Assembly: GCA_022495005.1 (NCBI GenBank)
Contig: JAGYXB010000440.1
Coordinates: 1,364,001-1,428,000 of the forward strand
Source: Rhyacophila brunnea
Taxonomy: Eukaryota > Arthropoda > Insecta > Trichoptera > Rhyacophilidae
Reading direction: 5' to 3'
Length of the DNA stretch: 64,000 bases
The stretch's first letter is position 1. Every line of letters begins with the position of its first letter. Made by a program: the position numbers and the translations under genes. The notes below the pieces were generated by a model. The model worked only from the letters and a program-made list of their open reading frames with translations, had not been told where the DNA came from and searched no databases. This document shows, in pieces, positions 52,919 to 64,000 of this stretch.

Positions 52919-54310
52919 AGCAGATTTTCTATGAAATTTTGCAACGTGTTGGCTCAGCCGGTCTGTTTAAATGCGAGTGATCAGGTTAGGTACAAAGTAA
53001 ACAACGTCTGCTGTCAAGACAGGGAAAAACATTTTCTTACAAATTTTCGTGAAAATCAGTGAAATTTTCCATCCGACTCTTTATTATTATAACCTTTATT
53101 ATTCCTATCGTATTAGTAAACATACACTGTTAATATATTTCTATACACAGTTTCAATAAAAATATAAGAATTACTTAGGTGCATATTATTTCCTTCAAGA
53201 TATTGAGTGAATAATAGGTATTTTATGTGAGGGTGCGTATCAAAGCTGTACAGAAAGAGCCTTCAAGATAATATTGTAAGTATTTTATCTTTTTTATATA
53301 TGTTTCTTTGGGCTATTACAATAATACATTCTTTGTTATTGTTTTTTTTATTTGTTAACAAAATTAATTACATACATACCTAAATTGTTTTTCTTAATTT
53401 ATTACTTTGAAATACCATACCTATGATTGAAATAATTACTAATAAAAACATATAATTTGGAAATGCGTCAGAAACTTAGGTATTCAAAAAAAAAACCAAA
53501 GAAATAATGTGAACAGAGTGGATTTTAACTCACTTCTTTCACTGTCCGATTTAGGTAGTCTACCAACTCTTAAGATAATAATGTTTAGGAGTCATGCAAA
53601 TTAATTTTAATAACTACGTTACCCACGACATTTTAAATTCCGCCAATATCAGGGCAACCATCTTTGTAATTTAATGTAAGATATTACTAACACGATTATT
53701 GATGGCAACGGGTGTTAACTGAATTTTGAATGCCATCTGTGCGAATATATTTTTTATTTTTGTAAGTAATGTATGTACTTATTTTAATCGAAAAAATATT
53801 ACGAAATTGAAAAAAATGTATTTAATAATATGTATTTTGGTCTGCAAATTACTGCTAATATCGTAAAATAATTTAATCTTGGTGATGCGCAGATGCGTTT
53901 TCTTTTAATGCGCAGAAATAAGCAGGACTGGTGTGATTATTGTTACGGTTGCTATCGTGGACTCTACTATCATCAACAACCATCACTTTCTCTCGCTTTG
54001 CGCCTCTCCGATTATCAAACTAATGAGTCTAAAATTTATACTTCAGTATTTTGTAATTACATATAATAAAAATCTGATATATATAATAAAGGTAAAATAA
54101 ACAAAAAGCTACATTGTTTATAACCCATAAAAGGGCATACTGACATTATAGTATAATATAAATATTTTATAAGTATATAATTCAGATTAATATTATAATA
54201 ATACATTACAATAATAAAAAAATACTCTTAAGTAATTCGTGCGTAGTAGAAGAAATTGCAAGCTGCACACTTGCAAGGCTAAGTGATTCCACTGTAGACA
54301 AGAGATTTTT
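52919..54310. other. No gene seen
   Basis: AT-rich. The last part (53930-54020) has a modestly GC-richer patch without a frame. Confidence 0.45.
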
Positions 54311-54322
54311 TCCCCTCTGAAC

Positions 54323-54557
54323 CAGGGCTCGAAATGGACTGGAGCGCACCAGAGCGTCGTTCTGGTTCATATAATCTTCTAGATTATCGCTTTGTCTCAT
54401 GGAAATATTAAATTGATCGTCTGAGCTAGATATGCCATACCTATAATTAAAAAAATCGAACATTTTATAAAATAAATATACAATTAGATAACTATGTTAA
54501 TATTTTCGTAAAACTATCTATCGCTCCAGTTCGTAAAAATTTCCATTTCGAGCGCTG
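54323..54557. mobile_element. hAT-3, 235 bp, perfect 8-bp target duplication
   Basis: CAGGGCTCGAAATGGACTGG to CCATTTCGAGCGCTG, flanked by CTCTGAAC on both sides (54315-54322, 54558-54565). The interior is more diverged than the other two. Confidence 0.94.
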
Positions 54558-54691
54558 CTCTGAACTTTAGTTTGATTACTGGATATTGAGAGGGATTACG
54601 TAAACTGTATGAAAGTTGCTTAGCCAAAGTAAGTGAGATTTTAGCGTACATGAGTTATTATTTATGGGGTTAAGTATAATATTGTATAGAA

Positions 54692-55392
54692 CAGGGGTAG
54701 CGAACCTATGGCACGCCAAGTGATTTTGCATGGCACGCGAGTGTTTCATTTTGAAGAGAAAAGAAATTAGGTACTAAGTAATATACTTAAAAAACGTTTT
54801 ACAAATAAATATACGTATACCTACTTAAGTGCTTACTTATATATAATATTATTACAAGATAATAACAATGAAAAATTGCAGGCAAATCCTTTTTAAGAAT
54901 AATCATTACGTTTAATGTAAATACATATACGATTGCATAGGTCGGTCCTTAGGATCAGGGTATTAAAAATAACAATATTCAATCAACAACCCTTATAAAA
55001 TTAATTATCGACAGCCATTCAACTATATTAACTGCTTGTTATTTTACCTCAAACGTAATCTCTAAAAATGGAAAACCGCTCAGTGATGGAGAATATAATA
55101 TGAAAGAAGAGTGGTTTAAATGCTTCCACGATCTCTTTGAGTAATTTGAAAACAAGAAAAAAATATTCAAAGAATAAAAGATATGCCTTCGGCTAGAAAT
55201 AGTGTGAAAGATAGAATATCAATAACTCAGTTGTAATTTTGAAACATTTTAATAGAATTCTTAAAAAATATTTTTTTAGAAAACTTAAAAAACTTTTTTT
55301 TCGCCATTTAAAACTGCTTGGCACGTCAGACAGTCGAAAAATATTATTTGGGAAATTTTGGCAGGCGTACGTAAAAAGGTTCGCCATCCCTG
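54692..55392 (+). mobile_element. hAT-6, 701 bp, perfect 8-bp target duplication
   Basis: TIRs CAGGGGTAGCGAACCT and AGGTTCGCCATCCCTG, flanked by GTATAGAA (54684-54691, 55393-55400). GGCACGCCA and TTGGCACGTCA subterminal. Short frames of 64 and 68 codons near the right end are opposed and not convincing. Fragments of the family are at 2990 and 23699. Confidence 0.94.
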
Positions 55393-55449
55393 GTATAGAA
55401 TTAGAATGTCATCTTCGGCGTTTCAAAAGCACATCGGCAAGATAGTATG

Positions 55450-55545
55450 GTCATAATCATCATCATCATTCTGAATATATCTACTGCAGTATGAGAGCTG
55501 ATTCTACTCTTCTAGTACTTGTGCGTTGAGTTACCACATACCAGT
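55450..55545 (-). mobile_element. RTE-like LINE 3' tip
   Basis: ATCATCATCATTCTGAATAT then ATCTACTGCAGTATGAGAGC and TGTGCGTTGAGTTACCACA is a decayed copy of 28858-28955, minus strand. Confidence 0.55.
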
Positions 55546-55590
55546 GCAGAACATAACTGATTCATTGATCAAGTGGCCTCTAGGTATACC

Positions 55591-56220
55591 CAGTGACGTC
55601 CCTAGACAAAATGTCGCCCCCAAGCGGCGCCAAAATGCCGCCCCATTTTTATACAGTATTTTTTATCATCCTTTCATGACTCCGATATCTAAAAAATGTG
55701 TTGTATGGATACATTACTACCAACATATTATATACCTACCACTACTTACATCTTATTTAAATGGCATACTTCAATATACAATATTGCGTGTCCACGATTT
55801 CAGATACATTTAAATATACACCTGACAACTTTCAAAATTCACGAATGACTGGCAAAAAAATTTGGATAAATTAATTAAGTCAGTATGTAGGTACCTACCT
55901 ATAATTCAAATATAATTCGCAAATATGCACGTTTCATTGATAGTCATCAAGGATGTGACGTCCAAGGACAACGGAAGTAAACTAGACATCGCGAACCCGA
56001 CAAAAAAATTCAGGTCTGCTAAACCTTTTATGTTAATTAATACATTTTGTTTCTAGTCAGTAAGCTCAATCTTTTAATGGAAAGATATTTCCGTTATTAC
56101 TAAGTTTAGATAGGTACCTATTTCTATATACACCTGATGATTCTACACAATTTGCCGCCCTTCGAGTAACTGACGCCCCCAAGCGACGCTCAATCTGCCT
56201 ACCCCCACGGGACGTCACTG
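55591..56220 (-). mobile_element. hAT-1, 630 bp, 7/8 target duplication
   Basis: TIRs CAGTGACGTCCCTAGAC and CCACGGGACGTCACTG. Flanks GGTATACC and GGTCTACC. Opposite orientation to the copy at 14178. VIKDVTS-like coding at 55940-55990 is partly kept but interrupted. Confidence 0.92.
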
Positions 56221-56589
56221 GGTCTACCTTTGCTAACATAACCTAACCTAACCTGTCATACTGGCATCATATTTCAAGATATCCCTGGCTCCTTTGGTTA
56301 CCAATATATACTACTACGAGAGAAAGTTTAAATGTGGGTAATATACATTGTTTTATATTTGTTTTGATTATTCACAAATAATATTGTATGCTCATTTTTA
56401 CACCGAAATTGAGTTGTTATTATAAGAAACACTCGTCATATCTGTAAAATTATTATACTTTCAAATAACGTACTCGTAATATCGTATGATTTAAAATAGG
56501 TAAATAATATTACCATTGTCAATTTCGCTGTCAATTTTCTCAAAACATTCGACATCTGTGCACTGAGTCCTCACTGGTCGGTCCACACA

Positions 56590-56965
56590 ATGAAGTTGAA
56601 TGAGTCCAGAATACATTTCCTAAATTTATCTTCTTAAAGGCATAATATGAATTCTTTTCTTATGATAATGATAATAGAAAGAATTTTCCAACTCGTTTTC
56701 TTCTGGATATGCTAGCAATGCGATCCTTGTCCACCCGAATAGTGATTGCTCTTTTAAAACCTTTATTTTTACATCTTCTTGGGTTTATTTACAATCCGTC
56801 TATACAGGTAAATATTGATTTTCATGTTCTCACCAATATCACTCGTAACTCTGCAGTCCTCATGATACCCCGTCGCAGGACGGATGTGATGTTTCATGAT
56901 GCTGTGTATCGTGCAATTAACCTGTTTGATGGTACCATAAAGGTTTCGCTATGTAGACGAATTAG
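56590..56965 (+). pseudogene. CR1/Jockey-like LINE C-terminal relic
   Basis: The frame 56709-56987 contains MLAMRSLSTRIVIALLK, then after a short shift GFIYNPSIQVNIDFHVLTNI and IPRRRTDVMFHDAVYRAINL. This corresponds to 'RR...D..FL.K...G.I..P.....I.F..P....R', then 'P..RT......A...N' at the end of LINE polymerases. Closely related to 20015-20150. The last 20 codons of the open frame run into a palindrome and are not LINE. Confidence 0.7.
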
Positions 56966-57243
56966 GTTAACTCTATCGATGTTCTAACATTGACACCTCG
57001 TATCTGCATTCAATATTTTTGATAGGGGGTAGTTAAAAGGTTATACAAAAACTATTAAATGATATTAAATTTAAAAAAAAATACAGTTATTTTAAAAATA
57101 AACTAATTTATTTTTGCACTAAGCGTATTTTTCTTTTTATTTAATATCATTTAATAGTTTTTGTATAACATTTTAACTACCCCCTATCAAAAATATTGAA
57201 TGTCAGATACGAGGTGTTAATGTTAGAACGTCGCTATGTTAAC
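56966..57243. repeat. Palindrome, arms of about 105 bases
   Basis: GTTCTAACATTGACACCTCG, GATAGGGGGTAGTTAA and AACTATTAAATGATATTAAA (56966-57071) are mirrored by 57139-57243 with few mismatches. The 67-base loop is A/T-only apart from GCACTAAGCG. It interrupts the LINE, whose 3' UTR seems to resume after it. Confidence 0.9.
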
Positions 57244-57685
57244 TCTGTAATATTTATCTCTCACAGTCTTACAGCCAGTCAGCTTACTTTGATTAGCTCT
57301 GACCGTTTTTGATCATACAGGTCCTCTATTTTGATACTAAGCACCTTACACTATCGAGATTCGTTTCTAGTGATAAGTGTAGTTTCTAGTTGTCAAATTT
57401 GATACCTACCTGAACTGAACTTATCATTTGGCAAGTTCATGTGGTTATTTGGTCGAGCGAATCATATTATCTTGTTAATCTGTTTTCGTGTAACGTTTGA
57501 AGTATTCTTTGTTATTATCGATTAAATCTCTGTGAACTCTCAATAAATACTGAATCGGGAGTGTTTCTATCTTTATCAATAAAAAACATACTAAATGTTT
57601 TTATATTTTGTATTTATAATGTAATCTAATCTTTATAATGCCACATAATACTCTTTTTTCCTAAATAAACAAATAATTAACCCTA
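57244..57685 (+). repeat. LINE 3' UTR, right of the palindrome
   Basis: TAATGCCACATAATACTCTT then TTTTCCTAAATAAACAAATAA at its end matches the 3' end at 20365-20400. The body of the UTR is diverged. Confidence 0.5.
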
Positions 57686-58649
57686 AATAATTGAGATAAT
57701 ATAGAATACATATTATTGTCATAGTGTCAAACTGTAAAACTGTCCAGCTAAAAATAAAATATTGGATCCGAAAATAAGAAAGATACGATTTATAAATTTT
57801 CTGTCATTATTCTAGCTTCACTATTGACTATACCCGCATAGACACGCGAATGGCAACATTCACTTTTGGTGACATTCTCTTAGTCTTAAAGGACAAATGG
57901 TATTCGTAAAGGCGGGTTCTTCATTTTGGGGATTTCCCGTGACACGTTGAGCCCGAGACGAAGTGCTGGGATCACGCCCAAACTAAGAACTCTGCTAGTG
58001 AAGACTTTATTGCCGTCACTTCTCTCTCGGCCCAGCACATTTTCTATTGTAATTTTACGTTTTAATACCCGTACTTCTTACATATAACTCTCTTCCTTAT
58101 AATAAAGTACACTTGTGCATCATAATCAAGCACTTAGGTAATTAACTTTTTAATAAGTATATGAAAACAAAATTATTACTGGGTTGTAATTCAGTGGCAC
58201 GTTTCACTAACCGTGAAACCGACGCACTAACTGAGTTTCAGGCTCCTACGATAAAAAAAAACATTTTCACGTCCACAAAATCTACTATGTATAAAATATT
58301 TGGTATATAATATTCGAAACTTCTGCCATAATTTGCCGTCTCTTAGCAACGTATGATCTGCCTATTTCAAAGGGACATTACTGATTTTTACATTGTCAAT
58401 GGTAGTTTAGCGCGTTTGTTCTGTGAGATTTAAATCGATATTATTAAAAAATTAAATCAACAATTCGTAAGAAATGCGCTAATCTTTATAGATTTAGTAC
58501 CAAATTTTATAAGTAAGTTAGTAATTGTATGACTGGTATGAACTGTTTTGAAGCCCCCTTTTAATTTTTCTCATGAATCGATTGAACCCCATAGCAGAAC
58601 ATAACCACTTAAACATATTTATGTACCTATTTGTACTTACACTGTTCTT
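57686..58649. other. No gene seen
   Basis: AT-rich. Confidence 0.45.
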
Positions 58650-58815
58650 GCTTTTTACCATGTTCTTGCTTTTTCGTACAAGGTGGTTGGTTGTTAGTAA
58701 TTTTCACAATCACAAACAACCAGGCTTTTAAGAAAATCACATAAATATACTGTGTCCTCACCGAGGATTGAACCCAGAGGTCCCGCATGGGAAGCCAGCG
58801 CCTTACGTACCATCA
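58650..58815 (-). mobile_element. SINE-3, antisense
   Basis: GCTTTTTCGTACAAGGTGGT, AATCACATAAATATACTGTG and CCGAGGATTGAACCCAGAGG (a decayed B box) then CAGCGCCTTACGTACC. Very like 42250-42425. Confidence 0.7.
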
Positions 58816-59387
58816 TCCACAATAATCAATAATTTGATTAAAGGGTGTGATTTCTGGTGTGTATTGTATATTGTATCGTTAGGGTCTCATAATCTGTCAG
58901 TGTGACGGGCCTGAACGTCCCTACAATTACTATGTCATCGACGAAGAGCAGAATACGGCATTGCGATTATCATAAAATTCGATATCAAATATATAAATAA
59001 ACAAAATGTTTTAAAAATTAGTTGACCACCTTCAAAAGTACATACTTACCTACGTAATCAGTACGAATAAAGTTTTACAAATGACCGCATAATCGTCTCC
59101 GAGGTATTTCATAGTGTGTAATAATTTAACACCTTAACTATTCGAAAACACGAGAAACATCTTAGGCTTACTTATGCATCGAGATAAATTATTCAGATGT
59201 TGCCAGTGTGTATAATAATGTATTAATTTAGTGGTGTCATTCATCCACTTGCACCGGATCGCCGAAAGCTGTTGATAAAAAGTCGCGTATTTTCGAACCG
59301 GTTGTTTCTCGAACATTCTAACGCACTCTGAATTCTGAATAAATTTAATAATTTAATTAAACTGTACACTTGTCGAAACCGTTATAA
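58816..59387. other. No gene seen
   Basis: AT-rich. Confidence 0.4.
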
Positions 59388-59650
59388 ACTAGGGACGGCA
59401 GGTTATATGAAAGAAAAGTATGGTGAAGCAGGCACGTATGGTGAGACAGGCTGGTAATCGATTTGCGGCAAAATTTCCATGTTAACATTATATTATATGG
59501 GCACGTTATAATGACCAAAGTAAATCATCCGTGATGCCCTGCATTATTTTTATCACGTCGCTATTTCTCGTAAGTTGTCGCTATTGTTGGCCTGCTTCAT
59601 TCAGTTGTATGAGAAAGCCGATTCCTTGCCCCTCTTTTTATTTAATACCT
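59388..59650 (+). repeat. Repeat W, copy 1
   Basis: AGTATGGTGAAGCAGGCACG, ATTTGCGGCAAAATTTCCA, TTATATTATATGGGCACGTT and GTTGGCCTGCTTCATTCAG. Copy 2 is at 63603-63890 in the same direction. Unclassified. Confidence 0.75.
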
Positions 59651-59764
59651 CGATGGTTATAGAATTACTGTTAAGTAAAGGTATAGGTAAGTACTGTTTT
59701 TTTATTTAAAAAAAATATATTTTTTTAAATATACTTATATATTATTTTTTAACACTACAAATAC

Positions 59765-59880
59765 TAATACTAATAGAAGCGAAACAATCACAAACTGCTA
59801 GACTTTGAGAAAATCATAAAAATATATTGTGATTTTACCGGTAATTGAGCCCGGAGCCTCGGATGAGAGTTTGGAATATA
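59765..59880 (-). mobile_element. SINE-3, diverged
   Basis: AATCACAAACTGCTAGACTT, GAAAATCATAAAAATATATT and CCGGTAATTGAGCCCGGAGC (decayed B box). Confidence 0.55.
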
Positions 59881-60065
59881 AGTCTGAATCATCAGTTAAC
59901 TTTATCTTAATGATATGTGTGTCATTATGATATAGGTACTATCCTTTCTAAACATCCTAATCAATAATTAATTGTACATATCTTTTTATATAATTACCTA
60001 ATATAAGATTTTTTTTTAAATGTCTTAAATATAGCTTTTATGTTAAATACCTGCATGTAAGTAAT

Positions 60066-60715
60066 TTAATAGTCACGTAACATAATACACATGCGCGACA
60101 ACCCGGTGTGGGTCTTGGCCTCCTCCAACAGCTCCCTACACCTGTCCCTATCCAGTGTGGCCGCTTTCCAATTTGGAACCCCTAGAACACGGCAGTCATT
60201 GGCAGTTCCATCCAACCAGCGAGTCTTTGGCCTGCCTCTTCTTCTACGCCCGATTGGATTGCCGGACATTACTCTCTTTGCCGGTTCATTGTCATTCATA
60301 CGGTGCACATGACCTGGCCATCGCAGTCTCCCAATCTTAATTGATTGAACTGCGCTGCAATCTTTGTATAGCCCGTAGAGCCCAGCATCATATATTCTCC
60401 TCCAATTGGTGCTGTCCCTGATCGGTCCATATGTAGGGCGGAGCATTTTTCTTTAAAAAATGTTCAGGGCTCGTTCATTTCGCAGAGTTAATGTCCAGGT
60501 TTCCGATGCGTAGGTGAGCACTGGCTTTACAAGTGTCTTGTAAAGAGTGCTTTTAGTTCGGCGAGATAGTATGCGGGACTTAAAATGTCTTAACCGGCCA
60601 AAGTAGCATTTATTCGCAGACATGATTCTCTTGTTGATTTCTTCTGTAATATCACAGGAGAACCAAGGTATATGAAACTGTCGACCGTATCAAACTTGTA
60701 TGCACCGACATAATA
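60066..60715 (-). pseudogene. RTE-like LINE, C-terminal 200 codons
   Basis: The minus strand has EEINKRIMSANKCYFGRLRH, then TLYKTLVKPVLTYASETWTL and a stop just before KMLRPTYGPIRDSTNWRRIY. The open frame 60066-60446 (126 codons) continues IKIGRLRWPGHVHRMNDNEP, then GRRRRGRPKTRWLDG, then the 'LDRDRCRELLEEAKTH' end. This is the standard layout after the palm of RTE-like endonuclease/reverse transcriptases. Upstream polymerase motifs are missing, so it is a 5'-truncated copy with at least one stop. The sense-strand frames over it are shadows. Confidence 0.8.
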
Positions 60716-61395
60716 CACCTACTTGTTTTAAAATAAATGTCTGATCTATTATTTATTCAACTCTATTATGAGATTCACTCAAAGATCAAGTCATCCGCGT
60801 AACGTTGTAAGAAGTACACTAATAATACTATTGCTACGTCAATGCACTGACCACATGACTGGCTTCCTGCTAAAACTCTGTGAAATTGATACAATCAATC
60901 TTACTTTTTTATGTTTTTCTTTTTAAATAACCACTATATTATTTGAACTCTAGTGCGAGATTAGTATTAATAAATGTAACGTTTATTCATTGCATTAACA
61001 CTTTAATATTTTGTATATAGTACCACACCGCTACCTAGGATGACCTTAGTTAATCAGCGAACCGGTAGTTTAAAAAGTATAAGCACATCACAGATATATT
61101 ATTAATAAAATAAAAGGCCTAATCGCACTATATCACGTTACTGACATAAAAAGAGGCACTGCTGAGGCAGAATATGCAAATGTCAGAAATGTGTTGGACA
61201 CTCGAACAATAAAAACGAAATAAAAGTGGCAGAAACCAGATATCTCTGTGAAATGTGTGGGACTACACTCAATGAACTTGCATGTGTAAATGTAACCTCA
61301 CCAAAGCTAATTGGTGGCTAATTTCAATGATTTAATTTAAATACTAATTAATGTTATTTATTTGTGTATCCAAGAATATTTATACTTTTTCATTA
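60716..61395. other. No gene seen
   Basis: AT-rich. Confidence 0.45.
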
Positions 61396-61708
61396 AATTT
61401 AAGAATTTACGAACCGGAGCGCTCGATAATTTCCGACAACATTGTGTACTCTGACTTTTCAAAAGGAAAAAGGACTTAACCCACACAAATCAAATTCTAC
61501 AGGAGGCACCAAAACGTTTTTATTATGGTTTTCGGTCAAAGTTAAAATATACCTTAGACATAAACCTTAAGTCCATTATTTTGGCGTTCTATGTTCCCAA
61601 TCTGATATTAATTTAAAAAAAACCCCAATAAAAATTATGGTTAAGTCTTTTTTCCCACTTCACCTTCTGCTTAAATATAAACTAAATTTACACAATAATT
61701 CAGTATTT
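61396..61708 (+). mobile_element. hAT-3-related remnant, left part
   Basis: TTTACGAACCGGAGCGCTCG followed by ATAATTTCC matches the left part of hAT-3 (46346-46370). The interior differs, and CGAGACGGAGCGATCTCGAG, typical of the other half, appears only at 61840, inside repeat U. So hAT-3 and repeat U seem to be parts of one longer element. Confidence 0.5.
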
Positions 61709-62025
61709 GAAGCTTACATCTTTTAGGCACAGCGTGTATTTAGTCGTGTTCAATATTATTATCCAATAAAACCTATTTTGAAAAAAAAACTGAGGGTTAT
61801 CTCCTTTTTCCTTTCAATAGTCGATGAAAAGTTTTTTACGAGACGGAGCGATCTCGAGGATTTCATGGAACCTCTACCATAGCTCCAAAGATAACTAACA
61901 ACTCTATTTCCGAAGTGTTATCAATTTTCATTCCAAATTATGTACTTATGTTCAATAACGAATGCGACATTCTTTAATGTGTAGTCAATACATTGAATAA
62001 AAAATAGTTTATTAAATAGGTACCT
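61709..62025 (+). repeat. Repeat U, uninterrupted
   Basis: AAGCTTACATCTTTTAGGCA to TTGAATAAAAAATAGTTTAT, with both portions adjacent apart from about 30 bases (CTCTATTTCCGAAGTG). It shows the state before the SINE-1 units entered the copy at 33241-34362. Confidence 0.75.
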
Positions 62026-62619
62026 ACTCCCAACAACACTCATGGGGTAGCGGATATTTTATAATAACAATATTTTACACGCATAGGGTACCGGATAGCT
62101 AGTATGTTATTATAGGTAGAGTTGCCACTTCATAACTTTGCACTCCGGCTCTAGGATAACAATGGTGTAATAATATATTCTAAATATATTTTTGTTACAT
62201 AAATATATTATCTATTTATTACTATGTACATATTATATTAATACAAGTGAATATTATTTGATCTAATCAGACAAAGAGGTGTATCGGTGAAGTAAAAAGT
62301 GCAAAGATTATAAAGCGTATACCTACTCTATATTCTATAAAACTATTTTGTTATCATACAACTTTCTCGGAGCTTTACACAGAAGTCTTCTCGTATATGT
62401 ACAGCTTTACACAACAGTCTGTTAAGTGCATTCGCGAATGCACCAAGCACTTGCATAATATAATACATATTCGATACATGTAGCATGCAGCATGATACTA
62501 GCGTGATGCTATAAGGGTTAATGTATTCATATTTTCATACCGTTTTATTGGACTCTTGTTATGTTTCCATACCAACAGAGAGAATAATACTACGCCACTG
62601 AAATATAATATATTTGTGG
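62026..62619. other. No gene seen
   Basis: AT-rich with many TATATTA words. Confidence 0.45.
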
Positions 62620-62627
62620 CTTTAAAG

Positions 62628-63370
62628 CAGTGGTTTTCAAACTTTATGTTACTACGCCTCCCTTTTAAAAAAATCTAATCTTGGCGCCTCCCCCACTTCA
62701 TTCAATAATACAGACAGACACCTTATCAAATAGTCAACAATGTACAAATACAAAAATGAAAAAGGTATCACATCAAATTGCAAAGCACAACCACATATTT
62801 AATAGCTCTGAAACAAGGTAGCGCCGCAGGCGACTTTTTTTACCATTAATAAAATAATGTGAAAAGTGCATTAGCAAACTAACCAAGAACTCAGTACTTA
62901 AATAGATTTTTGTTTGCTTCAATATATTTGGCGCAGAAATTTAAAAGTGGAAACATGGCGAACTTATTTTTTTTGTAATTTTGATTTCCAAAGCTCTAAT
63001 TTTTAATGAATGCCTTCACTTTGTCTTTTTAAATCAGTAAATGAAATTTCAACCAAAATTTATTATTTAACAACAAAATTATCGTTCCTGAACAAATTTG
63101 CCTCAAATTGCAACATTATGATTTGACCCTTTTTATTTCATTTTTCACGAGATAGCCAGTGTAAGGTATTATAAAATTAATCTCCATATTTTCTGACAGG
63201 TTTGCAAACAACCTTTTATAGGACTGTTTTTATGTAGTTTATAACTAGCGACCGTTTTATAAAATATGCATTTGCAAACTGCAAACCTGTGGTTACATTA
63301 ATAATAATTGTGTTAAACTTTTCGCGCCTCCCTTTGCAACACTCTGCGCCTCCCAGTTTGGAAATCGCTG
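62628..63370 (+). mobile_element. hAT-2, 743 bp, perfect 8-bp target duplication
   Basis: TIRs CAGTGGTTTTCAAACT and CAGTTTGGAAATCGCTG, flanked by CTTTAAAG on both sides. The internal transposase relic of the 43498 copy is deleted; TAGCGCCGCAGGCGAC remains. The 61-codon antisense frame is a chance frame. Confidence 0.94.
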
Positions 63371-63602
63371 CTTTAAAGTACGGTGAGTTGACCTTTTTCA
63401 ATATACCTAACAGACAAACAAAACCTTATTTAGGTTATCTATCAATGGCGAAGACCCCATATTAGGTTATTTAAAGCCTAGCTTTTTAAGAAAAACAAAT
63501 TTTAATTTCCTGTCAACGTATTTAAATAATAACTTGAACATTTTAATATTCTACAAAAAATACATATTTTATCAACGACATCTATCTGTACTCTTTATGT
63601 AT

Positions 63603-63890
63603 TGGTACCTAGGGGCGGCATGGTATATGAAAGTATGGTGAAGCCGGCAAGTATGGCGAAAAAGTATGGTGAAACAGGTTGGTAATCAATTTGCGGCAAA
63701 ATCTCCACGTTAACATTATATTATATGGGTACGTTATAATGACTAAAGTAAATCCTCCGTGATGCTCTGCATTTTTTTTTATCGCGTCGCCATTTCTCTG
63801 AGTTATCGGCTGTTGTTGGCATGCTTCGTTCAGTTCTATGAGGAAGCCAAATCGTTGCCTATCTCTACTTTTAACACATCTATGGTATTA
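63603..63890 (+). repeat. Repeat W, copy 2
   Basis: AGTATGGTGAAGCCGGCAAG, ATTTGCGGCAAAATCTCCAC, TTATATTATATGGGTACGTT and GTTGGCATGCTTCGTTCAG match copy 1 throughout. CCTAGGGGCGGCATGG at its start resembles ACTAGGGACGGCAGG of copy 1. Confidence 0.75.
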
Positions 63891-64000
63891 ACTAATACGT
63901 AAACAGCTCTTTCACCTACGTTACCAACACAATCAAACAGAGGCTTATTTGGTACATTTCACGCATACAAAACATACATACGATTACACACGTTTTTTAT
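63891..64000. other. No gene seen
   Basis: Window end; AT-rich. Confidence 0.4.

Overview
The window is AT-rich, intron-like or intergenic DNA from an animal, most likely an insect and probably a moth or butterfly. The reasons are the dense mix of R1-clade, RTE-like and CR1/Jockey-like LINE pieces, several tRNA-derived SINE families, many short hAT-type elements with 8-bp target duplications, and the recurring words TAGGTACCTACC and CCTAACCTAACC. The order and species cannot be proved from the sequence alone. I see no intact host protein gene, no rRNA and no functional tRNA gene, so the window is best read as a transposon-dense gene desert or a very large intron.

Names used below are my own working labels. 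R1-A and R1-B are two R1-clade non-LTR retrotransposon families. hAT-1 to hAT-7 are non-autonomous or decayed hAT-type elements told apart by their terminal inverted repeats (TIRs). SINE-1, SINE-2 and SINE-3 are tRNA-related repeats. MITE-P is a palindromic MITE. TTAA-1 is a palindromic element ending at TTAA. U, V, W, X, Y and Z are unclassified interspersed repeats.

Layout. 1-2.9 kb: hAT-1 end, MITE-P, SINE-2, repeat Y, a 73-bp-arm palindrome with a Penelope/hammerhead-like motif, and SINE-1. 3-11 kb: repeat X with an exact 50-bp duplication, decayed RTE-like and CR1/Jockey-like LINE tails, and repeat V. 11.5-16.7 kb: TTAA-1, an RTE-like remnant, hAT-4, hAT-1 and hAT-5. 17-22.5 kb: mostly unannotated, with repeat X, a LINE tail and a hAT-7 piece. 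22.5-27.7 kb: two R1-B copies; the second holds a nested antisense R1-A whose 903-codon frame is still open, the largest coding sequence here. 28-36.7 kb: LINE tails, a nearly complete TTAA-1, an inverted pair of SINE-1 units, hAT-7 and MITE-P. 37-40 kb: hAT-4 split by repeat Y, then another repeat Y split by R1-A. 40.5-46.9 kb: MITE-P, repeat V, SINEs, hAT-2 carrying a relic of the hAT transposase dimerisation domain, and a triple nest (hAT-7 in R1-B in an RTE-like LINE). 47-64 kb: repeat X, SINE-2 in tandem, hAT-3, hAT-6, hAT-1, a LINE tail with a 105-bp-arm palindrome, an RTE-like LINE tail, repeat W twice and hAT-2.

The features do not work together as a pathway. Their value is a layered insertion history, supported by target-site duplications readable in the sequence: 8 bp for hAT elements, 11 to 17 bp for R1-B, and empty-site comparison for repeat Y in hAT-4.
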